31,879 nt of DNA from Euryarchaeota archaeon UBA605. Lineage in GTDB: Archaea > Thermoplasmatota > Poseidoniia > Poseidoniales > Thalassarchaeaceae. Shown here one piece after another: positions 15,389 to 22,098 of the stretch. Numbering within the stretch: position 1 is the stretch's first letter; every line of letters begins with the position of its first letter. Below the pieces are notes generated by a model. The model was given only the letters and a program-made list of their open reading frames with translations. It had not been told where the DNA came from and ran no database searches. The stretch is taken from assembly GCA_002504905.1 (NCBI GenBank), contig DATY01000034.1, forward strand, positions 880 through 32,758, written 5' to 3'. Both the position numbers and the translations under genes were made by a program.

Positions 15389-16518
15389 ATGAGGCGAGGG
15401 AATTGACTAAACAGAATGAAGAAAATGTAACCTCAGAGGTTGTTTTAGACTCAGATAATGAGTTAAATCTTAACAGTACAGAAATATTGATACACACTAA
15501 AAAACTACCTCAAAGACTTCACAGGTTAGCATTCTTGCCCTGGTATGAATGCTGGACTCAGCAATTAAAGACAGAAAAAAAGAGTGAACATACAATAAGA
15601 TCCTATGTCGTTGCAGCAAAAACATTCACAACAACAAAACTACCCAATGAGAATAAATTATCTTGGAATGAAGTAAAAGAAATTAAAGTTTCAGAACTTT
15701 TCAATAAAATCAATCCTGAAAATGGTAGAATTGATTCGTGGTTGAATACAATAGGCGATCTAAGGCCTGCAACAATTAATGCAAGAATTGCAGCAATAAC
15801 ACATTTATTGAAATGGATGGGATACTCTATTCCTGAATGGATTCAAAGACCAGCTAGATCCAGATCTCTTCCAAGGACATTAGGAAAAAGTGACTTACAA
15901 AAAGTCAGATTAGCCGCTATAAGATCAGAGGATCCAATTGCATTTCCAATTATTACAATGATGCTTGATACAGGACTTAGATGTTCTGAAATATGTAATT
16001 TAGACTTAGATGATGTAGATTTAGAAGACTTATCTGCATTGGTCATTGGTGGTAAAGGAGAGAAAGATAGAACTGTTCTTTTCACTAATGCAACATTAGA
16101 TGCATTAGATGCTTGGAGGCCAATACGAAATTCTAGATTAAAGAATTGTAATAGAGAAGAGGATAGAAGGTCATTGTTTTTTTCTAGTCGAAGTCGAAGA
16201 TTAAATCCGCGTTCAGTTCAAAAATTATTGGACCGTATTGCAGATTCTTCTGACATACCTAGAACTAGATTGAGCCCTCATGTACTCAGGCATTCTTTTG
16301 CAACTGGACTTTTGGAAAGAGGAGCTGATTTAGTGACAATTCAGAGACTTCTTGGACATGCAAATATTTCAACCACAAGAGTTTACCTGGAAATAGGTGA
16401 TCAAACATTGAGAGAAATTTATCACAGAGCACAATCATCTCCAAGTATAACAGAACTAGAATCTGATGATTTCGAAATTACTGAAGAAATTACAGAAAAT
16501 TTTCCTTCTATAAAATAA
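15370..16518 (+). CDS. xerA: Tyrosine recombinase, XerA/XerC-D type
   Basis: A 382-residue integrase-fold recombinase. Residues about 50-155 form the SAM-like core-binding domain (PWYECWTQQL, HTIRSYVVAAKTF, NARIAAITHLLKWM); the catalytic domain follows with Arg in GLRCSEI, Lys in GGKGEKDR, HVLRHSFATGLLERG, His in LGHANISTT and the nucleophile Tyr in RVYLE. All catalytic residues are present. A 50-residue acidic N-terminal extension and a 25-residue acidic tail flank the domains. The sequence is Xer-like rather than phage-integrase-like, and no mobile-element features flank it, so chromosome dimer resolution is the likelier job. It abuts the next convergent gene with no spacer. Confidence 0.93.
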   Translation: MRVVRDDEARELTKQNEENVTSEVVLDSDNELNLNSTEILIHTKKLPQRLHRLAFLPWYECWTQQLKTEKKSEHTIRSYVVAAKTFTTTKLPNENKLSWNEVKEIKVSELFNKINPENGRIDSWLNTIGDLRPATINARIAAITHLLKWMGYSIPEWIQRPARSRSLPRTLGKSDLQKVRLAAIRSEDPIAFPIITMMLDTGLRCSEICNLDLDDVDLEDLSALVIGGKGEKDRTVLFTNATLDALDAWRPIRNSRLKNCNREEDRRSLFFSSRSRRLNPRSVQKLLDRIADSSDIPRTRLSPHVLRHSFATGLLERGADLVTIQRLLGHANISTTRVYLEIGDQTLREIYHRAQSSPSITELESDDFEITEEITENFPSIK

Positions 16519-16713
16519 CTATTTTTTTGCTGGATTCTTTTTATTTTCTCTTTTATCAACATTTTCTGGACCTTGCCAATCACGATTTGCAACTGCATTG
16601 TTTCCGATGTGACCTGGGATTGGGCAATATTTTCCCGAACGACAACGGGAACAATTGTCATTTGGCGGCCGTTCCACAGTTTTCACCAGACGACCATACT
16701 TCCTCCTTGGCAT
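16519..16713 (-). CDS. Small Cys-rich basic protein, possible zinc binding, unknown
   Basis: A 64-residue protein starting MPRRKYGRLVKTVERPP, with CSRCRSGKYC and a following His in IPGHIGNN that could ligate a metal, then a lysine-rich tail. Size, charge and Cys spacing suggest a nucleic-acid or ribosome-associated zinc protein, but no family is recognised. An upstream in-frame ATG at 16728 would add five hydrophobic residues. The stop codon begins at the base after the xerA stop. Confidence 0.6.
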   Translation of the reverse strand: MPRRKYGRLVKTVERPPNDNCSRCRSGKYCPIPGHIGNNAVANRDWQGPENVDKRENKKNPAKK

Positions 16714-16786
16714 GATTATGATTTTCATTGAAGGGACTTAGCAGTTGTTATCATGACATCTGGGAAATCAGTAGGTTGATGTTTGA

Positions 16787-17656
16787 ATGATACTACGGAT
16801 ACTCGTGGAAGAGGCGGGTACTAACAAAAAACCTCTTGGCTGTGATCCAAATCGTAGTTTATTATTTGCTCAAGTTATTTCTGGAGATCCAGAAATGAGA
16901 ATTGATGAAGATAATTATCTTAGAAATATTGGTTGGAAGGGAAAAACAAGTAATGTTTTTCTTGGAGACATTGCTAATGTCTCTTTGCGATCATTAGGCC
17001 CTCATGACCCTCCAAGGTTTTCTAAAAGACCTGAATATGATGAGCAGAAATGGGAGCTAAATTCTTCCTCTGGAGAACTGAAAATTAATATCAGAAGTGC
17101 ATCATATTGGGGTTTTGGACTTTTAGCAAAATGCTTCTATAATGAAATTGAATTAATCGGACCTTTGTCTCTTAGAGCTAGATGCGTGCATGATATTATG
17201 GCATCATTAGGAAGGAATCCATGGGAAGCAACTAGAGTTAAAAAATTTGAAAAAATTACTAATGCTTCTCTAAATGAACATGGGGAATGCTGGAGAGAAT
17301 TATCAAGATTTGCCCGGAATGAAATGGAAGAAGAAATTAACGTTGTTGATAATGAAATTAAATTATTAATAGGTACAGATCCAGAAATAAAAAGTCTGAT
17401 TGAAAATGCAAATAGGGCTTTACAGGACGCTAGAGCTGCTCTTTTAGATCGAAATGCACCAGCAGTGGAAAGAGCGCTCGGTAGAGCCATTAGCGCACTT
17501 ATTGAAGCAAAACCAAATACCGAGGTAAGATCATCAGAATTAGATTATATTATCTCAAAGTCTCTAACAAATCAAAAAGAAAATAATGAAGTGATAAATG
17601 CAAGTGAACTACTCAATAATGAAGTCGATTTCGTAGATCTAACTGAATCTGAATAA
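16787..17656 (+). CDS. Conserved-looking hypothetical protein with helical C-terminal region
   Basis: A 289-residue protein, not recognised. No signal peptide or membrane segment is present, so it is probably cytoplasmic. The first 165 residues look like a mixed globular domain rich in Trp and Arg (NIGWKGKTSNVFLG, SASYWGFGLLAKC, LSLRARCVHDIMASLGRNPW). Residues about 175-250 are strongly helical and probably coiled (NEMEEEINVVDNEIKLLI, ENANRALQDARAALLDRN). The tail is acidic. An AGGTTGATG stretch lies upstream of the ATG. Codon use matches its neighbours. It converges on Sec61-beta with zero spacing, and diverges from the small Cys-rich protein. Confidence 0.75.
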   Translation: MILRILVEEAGTNKKPLGCDPNRSLLFAQVISGDPEMRIDEDNYLRNIGWKGKTSNVFLGDIANVSLRSLGPHDPPRFSKRPEYDEQKWELNSSSGELKINIRSASYWGFGLLAKCFYNEIELIGPLSLRARCVHDIMASLGRNPWEATRVKKFEKITNASLNEHGECWRELSRFARNEMEEEINVVDNEIKLLIGTDPEIKSLIENANRALQDARAALLDRNAPAVERALGRAISALIEAKPNTEVRSSELDYIISKSLTNQKENNEVINASELLNNEVDFVDLTESE

Positions 17657-17848
17657 TTAAAATCCGAAAGTATCGGCTAACCAATGCAAAACACCATGAT
17701 TTGCGAGATAAATCGTTACTGAGAAGAAGATACAAGCAAAGTAAATCATACCTCTAGAAATCTGAATTGCGTCCTCAGATTCTTCATCGAAGTAACGAAT
17801 CAGACCAGCCGCTTGCTGGATTCCACTACCCTTCTTCTCCTTAGCCAT
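17657..17848 (-). CDS. secG: Sec61-beta / archaeal SecG, protein translocase subunit
   Basis: A 63-residue tail-anchored protein. The conserved cytoplasmic motif GSGIQQAAGLIRYFDEES precedes a single membrane helix (MIYFACIFFSVTIYLANHG), the classic archaeal Sec61-beta layout. It is the non-essential third subunit of the SecYE channel. The start MAKEKKGSG at 17848 (ATG) is chosen over an upstream TTG. Together with SRP19 in this window it belongs to the protein export pathway. The gene lies 87 bases downstream of the unrecognised 120-residue gene on the same strand. Confidence 0.92.
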   Translation of the reverse strand: MAKEKKGSGIQQAAGLIRYFDEESEDAIQISRGMIYFACIFFSVTIYLANHGVLHWLADTFGF

Positions 17849-17894
17849 TGTCAATCGGACCTACATTTAGTATTTCAACGCCGCGAATCAATGA

Positions 17895-17935
17895 ATTCTA
17901 CAAAATTAAGAAAAATCTTTCAAAATAATATCTTT
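17895..17935 (-). terminator. T-rich stretch after the 120-residue hypothetical gene
   Basis: On the minus strand the bases after the TGA at 17936 include several oligo-T runs (ATTATTTTG, GATTTTTCTT, AATTTTG). Archaeal RNA polymerase terminates on T-rich non-template tracts, so this is a plausible terminator separating this gene from Sec61-beta downstream. Confidence 0.4.
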
Positions 17936-18298
17936 TCAAGGGTCTAAAGTCTCAATTAGGACACAACCGCCATCTAGTTCAACAATACATGATGCTGCAT
18001 CCATTGCAGTTTCTAATCCCATAGTCATTAATATTTCACGGCGTGAACCATTATCTGATTGGAAAATTAATCTATGACTCAATGCATCAAGAACTCTTTT
18101 GTCTACTACTTGCCAAATCCATTCGTCCCTTTCAACATTAATCAGAGCTTCGACTGGAACTAGAGGACCTTGTTTAGCTCCATTCATCCTAGCTCTCTGT
18201 AATAATTCCTCTAATTTTCTTGATGCTCCTCCCTTATCAGTTCTAATCGGCTCTCCTGTTTCTTTTGCTATACGTCGTCTTAGTCTAGTCATGTGCAT
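17936..18298 (-). CDS. Hypothetical protein, unrecognised
   Basis: A 120-residue protein with no signal or membrane segment. The N-terminal 50 residues are basic (MTRLRRRIAKETGEP, SRKLEELLQRARMNGAK) and look nucleic-acid- or ribosome-binding; the rest is a compact mixed fold with WIWQVVDKRVLDALSHRLIF and an acidic end. Two ATGs (18298, 18292) are possible. A 5-bp hairpin (18305-18319) lies just upstream. It diverges from the NSUN methyltransferase gene over 170 bases. Codon use resembles neighbouring genes, so it is probably a real gene, of unknown function. Confidence 0.65.
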   Translation of the reverse strand: MHMTRLRRRIAKETGEPIRTDKGGASRKLEELLQRARMNGAKQGPLVPVEALINVERDEWIWQVVDKRVLDALSHRLIFQSDNGSRREILMTMGLETAMDAASCIVELDGGCVLIETLDP

Positions 18299-18304
18299 CC
18301 CAAA

Positions 18305-18319
18305 TGCGGAACTACCGCA
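18305..18319 (-). promoter_or_regulatory. Short hairpin upstream of the 120-residue hypothetical gene
   Basis: TGCGG and CCGCA are complements around a 5-base loop, ending six bases before the ATG at 18298. It is similar in size and position to the elements before rps8e and parA. Confidence 0.25.
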
Positions 18320-18389
18320 ATTACCGAGGGTTCGTTTGAAGGTATAACTATTATTGATATCTAGAAGTATTACAGTCTATTTTTCAAGT

Positions 18390-18418
18390 AGAAATTAGTT
18401 TACGGAAGCAGAAATTAG
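18390..18418. repeat. Direct repeat AGAAATTAG, two copies 20 bases apart
   Basis: Identical 9-mers occur at 18390-18398 and 18410-18418 in the divergent promoter gap between the 120-residue gene and the NSUN gene. A 20-base period places them on the same DNA face, as for a dimeric regulator, but two AT-rich 9-mers are weak evidence. Confidence 0.25.
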
Positions 18419-18468
18419 CAACAACTCTAATCCGTTTGATTCATTGGTGATTAGTTAACCGTCGGAGT

Positions 18469-20124
18469 ATGGGCTTAGACGAGCGCTCATGGGAAACCAT
18501 TGCTTCGGATAGTGTTCTCTTGAAGGCTGTTGGTAATTGGAGAGAAAATTCTGAGAAATGGCTAGAATACTCTATTGAAAGATTAAATGAAACTGTAAGA
18601 GTTAATCCCCTTAGAGAAGATATTGTATGGGTAGAAAATTGGCTGGAAGAGATTGGAGGAACTAAGATTGAATGGTTTACAGGAGTTGGAAGTGCTTGGA
18701 ATCTACCTTTTCCTAGAGGGAAAGCCGAAGGAGATGTGAAAATAATTTTATCCGCACTTCATGAAACTGGAAGATTGACTAGACAAGAAGCGGTTTCAAT
18801 GATTCCTGCCATCGTATTGGATGCAAAACCGGGAGAATTGGTACTAGATATGTGCGCGAGTCCAGGTTCGAAGACAACTCAAATTGCAGAACATTTGGAA
18901 GGAAGTGGGATAGTAATGGCAAATGAAATTGCTAGTAGTAGAATTAATACTCTTGTTGCCAATGTTAAGAGGCATGGGTCGATTACTCCAATTATTACAC
19001 ATCACGATGGTAGATTTATTCCCAAAGTTCCAGAAACTGGATTTGATAAAATACTTGTAGATGCCCCATGTACTGGTTCTGCAACAACTAGAAAAAATCC
19101 TGATGTTTGGAAAAAGTGGTTACCATCGGGTGGAAAATCATTACATAAATTACAACTAGAATTATTACTTAAAGCAATTAATCTAACTAAACCAGGTGGA
19201 AAGATCGTATATTCAACATGCTCTCTAGATCCTGTAGAAAATGAGGCAGTAATTTCAGAAGTTTTGAGATTATCTAAAGAAATTTCATTAGTCCCTATGT
19301 CTGAAAAATTAGTTGATTTACCTGGTAGATGCGGAATGACAGATTGGCCCCAATTGGATGATTCAGGAAATATTATTGAAAGTTCTAAAATTGTTAAATC
19401 AATGTTACCTCCTACTGATATTGATATCAAAGAGGAATTGAAAAAATGTTTAAGAATTTGGAATGATGATGTAAAAGCGGGAGGATTCTTCGTGGCTGTT
19501 CTGAAGAAAGAAGAAGAATATGTTGAGAAAATTGTGGATTTTGATAAAATCATAGAGCCAGAGAAAGTTAAACCTGATGAAATTAACTTTCCTCAACCAA
19601 TAAGTAGTAAAATCGAAGATATGATACTGGATACTCTGGGTTGGGATGAGAAAAATCTTTGGATAAGAGGAAAAAGTATACTCTGGTCTACTCCTGAAGC
19701 AAGAGAAATATGGGAATCTGATAGGAGTAAAAGAAGTGGTCGAACATTTATTCCTGGAAAAAGGTGGAGGCCACTTAGAGCCATACACTTAGGACTAATT
19801 AGTGCAAAATTACAAGATGAAAAATTAGAAAGAATTGCAGGTAAAGCAGCACCAAAATTAATACAAAAAATAAAACATGGAAAATCAATTGTGAGTAGCG
19901 AAGTTATAGATAATTTATTGACTGGCTTAGAGCCGCCTGCTTATGAAATAAACCTTGAATTAAACAAGATCAGAGGGGGCCACATTCTAGTAGAGGAGAA
20001 TGAAGAAAGTTGTCTACCAGTATGGATTGGAGGGAGAGTTTCTTTGATGATTTCTGAGCAAGAAAGGAGAGTTTTAAGAGCAAAAAGAAAGCTGCCAATC
20101 ATACTTGAATCCGAAGAAGAATAG
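18469..20124 (+). CDS. NSUN/Trm4-family RNA cytosine-5 methyltransferase
   Basis: A 551-residue SAM-dependent methyltransferase. Motif I is DMCASPGSKTTQ (127-138); motif IV DAPCTG (198-203, Cys201) and motif VI STCSLDPVENE (Cys251) carry the two cysteines of the Nop2/Sun mechanism. The C-terminal 150 residues form a PUA-like region, ending in an acidic tail. Size and layout resemble Trm4/NSUN2, which make m5C in tRNA, so tRNA is the likely substrate; rRNA cannot be excluded. ATG at 18469 has a GGAG site upstream. The stop is followed immediately by a 14-bp palindrome. Confidence 0.93.
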   Translation: MGLDERSWETIASDSVLLKAVGNWRENSEKWLEYSIERLNETVRVNPLREDIVWVENWLEEIGGTKIEWFTGVGSAWNLPFPRGKAEGDVKIILSALHETGRLTRQEAVSMIPAIVLDAKPGELVLDMCASPGSKTTQIAEHLEGSGIVMANEIASSRINTLVANVKRHGSITPIITHHDGRFIPKVPETGFDKILVDAPCTGSATTRKNPDVWKKWLPSGGKSLHKLQLELLLKAINLTKPGGKIVYSTCSLDPVENEAVISEVLRLSKEISLVPMSEKLVDLPGRCGMTDWPQLDDSGNIIESSKIVKSMLPPTDIDIKEELKKCLRIWNDDVKAGGFFVAVLKKEEEYVEKIVDFDKIIEPEKVKPDEINFPQPISSKIEDMILDTLGWDEKNLWIRGKSILWSTPEAREIWESDRSKRSGRTFIPGKRWRPLRAIHLGLISAKLQDEKLERIAGKAAPKLIQKIKHGKSIVSSEVIDNLLTGLEPPAYEINLELNKIRGGHILVEENEESCLPVWIGGRVSLMISEQERRVLRAKRKLPIILESEEE

Positions 20125-20138
20125 TGTATAATTATACA
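20125..20138. promoter_or_regulatory. 14-bp perfect palindrome between the NSUN gene and the Lrp gene
   Basis: TGTATAATTATACA is fully self-complementary and begins at the base after the NSUN stop codon, 76 bases upstream of the Lrp start. Lrp/AsnC proteins bind AT-rich palindromes of about this length, often at their own promoter, so it may be an autoregulatory operator; it also contains a TATA-like core. A 3'-end element for the NSUN gene is the alternative. Confidence 0.4.
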
Positions 20139-20213
20139 ATTGAATAAAAAAATACATTAGAATCAAGCAAATGTTCAATAGTCTGTCTTCGATAGACATC
20201 ATGAAGTGATTAC

Positions 20214-20660
20214 TTGATAGATGATATTGATAAAAAAATAATTAAGGTTTTAGAAGATGATGCTAGGACTTCGTTGAGGAAAATCTCTGAGTTAGTAGAT
20301 GTTTCTCTTGGGACTGTATCAAATAGAGTAAAGAGAATGGAGAAGAATGGTGTAATCAAAGGCTATTCAGTTATACTAAATCCTGATAATATTGGTTGGG
20401 AATTGAATGTAGTAATTGGGCTAAGAATACAGAAAGGTAGATTGATTGAGATTCAAGAAAGAATTGCAAAAGACTCTAGAGTTCATGGTGTTTATGATGT
20501 AACTGGAGATTTCGATTCAATGGTGATTGCTAGAGCTAAGAATAGAAAAGATCTAGATGATTTATCTAAAAATGTTCTATCTATTGATGGTGTGGAAAGA
20601 TCGATTACTCATTTGGTATTGAATACTGTAAAGGAGAAAACCGCATCGCTACCAGAATAA
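20214..20660 (+). CDS. Lrp/AsnC-family transcriptional regulator
   Basis: A 148-residue regulator: N-terminal winged helix-turn-helix (IDDIDKKIIKVLEDDARTS, then SLGTVSNRVKRMEKNGVIKGY) and C-terminal RAM ligand-binding domain (VVIGLRIQKGR, VYDVTGDFDSMVIA). These proteins form octamers and sense amino acids or related metabolites. The start is TTG at 20214, fixed by the universal family N-terminus and a TGAAGTGAT site upstream. The 89-base upstream gap holds a palindrome (20125-20138) and a small stem-loop (TGTCT 20184-20188 with AGACA 20194-20198). It converges on the Toprim gene with a 4-base gap. Confidence 0.94.
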   Translation: MIDDIDKKIIKVLEDDARTSLRKISELVDVSLGTVSNRVKRMEKNGVIKGYSVILNPDNIGWELNVVIGLRIQKGRLIEIQERIAKDSRVHGVYDVTGDFDSMVIARAKNRKDLDDLSKNVLSIDGVERSITHLVLNTVKEKTASLPE

Positions 20661-20664
20661 GACT

Positions 20665-21135
20665 CTAAATCTGAGGAATAATCTCTAATAAAGTGTCTGA
20701 AAAACTAATTATTGACTCCACAGTTTTACATTCATATTTGAATTGTCTTGATAATGAATTACGCAGACTATCGTCTACCTTTACATCCATAGAATTTAAG
20801 CGATTTGTGAATGATTTTTGAAGAACTTCTCCTGTTCTATCCCAATCCATTAACAAAATAATTCTTGGTAGTCCATCAATAGCTAATTTTGCACCATAAG
20901 TCTCGTGTAAATATGCTACCATTCTTGGTCTATCCCATCCTTTATTCACTGTCTCAATAATTCCCAAAAATCCCAGTACTCTAAGACATTTCACATCATT
21001 AATCCCCTCAACTAAAATAGGGCAATTATATCCTCCATCCTCTATTGGTAGATTACGAATTATTGATTCTTTGATTGCTTTCGCAGCGAGAAAAAGTCTT
21101 TCTTCTTTAGTGTTAAGATTTTTTTTACGGATCAT
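20665..21135 (-). CDS. Small stand-alone Toprim-domain protein
   Basis: A 156-residue protein containing a Toprim fold: the conserved Glu in PILVEGINDVKCLRVLGF (Glu43) and the Asp-x-Asp pair in IILLMDWDRTGE (Asp97, Asp99). Toprim domains bind divalent metal and catalyse phosphoryl transfer or strand cleavage in primases, topoisomerases, OLD nucleases and RNase M5. The short archaeal stand-alone proteins are uncharacterised; an RNase M5-like processing nuclease is one guess. The frame is open to 21210, but ATG at 21135 with GGTGTT upstream is the better start. The 190 bases to coxB hold the oxidase promoter region. Confidence 0.83.
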   Translation of the reverse strand: MIRKKNLNTKEERLFLAAKAIKESIIRNLPIEDGGYNCPILVEGINDVKCLRVLGFLGIIETVNKGWDRPRMVAYLHETYGAKLAIDGLPRIILLMDWDRTGEVLQKSFTNRLNSMDVKVDDSLRNSLSRQFKYECKTVESIISFSDTLLEIIPQI

Positions 21136-21297
21136 ATTAACACCATTAACCACATACAAAAAAGAGAAGGAAAAAAGAGTTTTGAAGCGAGTAATATAGC
21201 ATTTCATCAAGCGCTAGTTGGAGTTAGTTTAGAAGTTATTCTTAAGATAGTTTCTGGCAAGTAAGTAAGGTGTGTTATCCGCGACACTTATGAGTGG

Positions 21298-21316
21298 GTT
21301 TCATTCCCATTGAAAC
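21298..21316 (+). promoter_or_regulatory. 6-bp inverted repeat upstream of coxB
   Basis: GTTTCA (21298-21303) and TGAAAC (21311-21316) flank a 7-base spacer nine bases before the coxB ATG, at the head of the oxidase operon. It may be an operator or a leader hairpin. Confidence 0.3.
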
Positions 21317-21325
21317 GAGATAACC

Positions 21326-22081
21326 ATGGCTGTGACATCACCTCTGTTTAACGTACTTTGGGACGAGTATATTCTTTGGTCTTTATTGGTTGGAGGTATT
21401 ACGTTCGGTTGGCTGTATCATCATTCATTTTCATACAGGTCTACTGATGGTGAAAAAGCAGACAATGTAGATGACTTGAAAGTCGGTGTATTTCCGAGAC
21501 ATAATGATAACATAAAATTAGAAGTTGCATGGACTGTATTGCCGTTTCTACTGATTATTTATCTAACTTATATCTCATGGGCTCCACTAGATCATGTTTG
21601 GGCTGCACCTGGAAGCGAAGCCAGAGGTGACGAATGTTTAGAGGGCGAATCTTCGAATAATGTATTTTATGCAGATACAGGATTTGTGAATTCTGAATGC
21701 TATCATGTAATTGAATTGACTGGACAACAATGGTTTTGGTCATTCGAGTGTAATCCTTCTGTGAATAGCGAATTCAGTCAGAGAGATTACAATCTAAGTG
21801 CCGACTTGTGCGCAGTCTCTAGTCAAATGGTTGAAGGTTATGGGATGCAACCAGTAATTAATTTGAAAGCCGGTGAAACCTACTTACTAGTAATGGAATC
21901 TGAAGACGTTACTCATGCACCTTGGTTCTTAGAATTGAGTACGAAAGAAGACGTACTACAAAATCAAAAAACTACTATGTGGTTACCAATGACTAATACT
22001 GGAGAATCACTAATTCTATGCACAGAATATTGTGGAGATGCTCACTCAGTAATGGCTGCGGTAGTTTCGGTACATAGTTGA
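21326..22081 (+). CDS. coxB: Cytochrome c oxidase subunit II
   Basis: A 251-residue membrane protein: two N-terminal helices (about 15-32 and 67-84) and an extracytoplasmic cupredoxin domain with a complete CuA site: His197, Cys232, Glu234, Cys236, His240, Met243 (THAPW and CTEYCGDAHSVM). It takes electrons from a donor outside the membrane and passes them to subunit I. QQWFWSFE is the conserved aromatic electron-entry patch. There is no fused cytochrome c domain. Four extra cysteines (104, 125, 142, 162) in the outer domain could form disulfides, as could suit a blue-copper or cytochrome donor, which is not in the window. First gene of the coxBACD operon. Confidence 0.96.
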   Translation: MAVTSPLFNVLWDEYILWSLLVGGITFGWLYHHSFSYRSTDGEKADNVDDLKVGVFPRHNDNIKLEVAWTVLPFLLIIYLTYISWAPLDHVWAAPGSEARGDECLEGESSNNVFYADTGFVNSECYHVIELTGQQWFWSFECNPSVNSEFSQRDYNLSADLCAVSSQMVEGYGMQPVINLKAGETYLLVMESEDVTHAPWFLELSTKEDVLQNQKTTMWLPMTNTGESLILCTEYCGDAHSVMAAVVSVHS

Positions 22082-22098
22082 TTGAAGGGGGTATAGAA

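Noticed and set aside
15370..16518. Integrase of a mobile element
   Set aside because: The protein is Xer-like, and there are no att duplications, phage genes or tRNA target alongside; both tRNAs are over 9 kb away.
19002..19553. 183-residue minus-strand frame inside the NSUN gene
   Set aside because: It is Phe/Ser-rich with no motif, and lies opposite the catalytic core of a well-supported methyltransferase.
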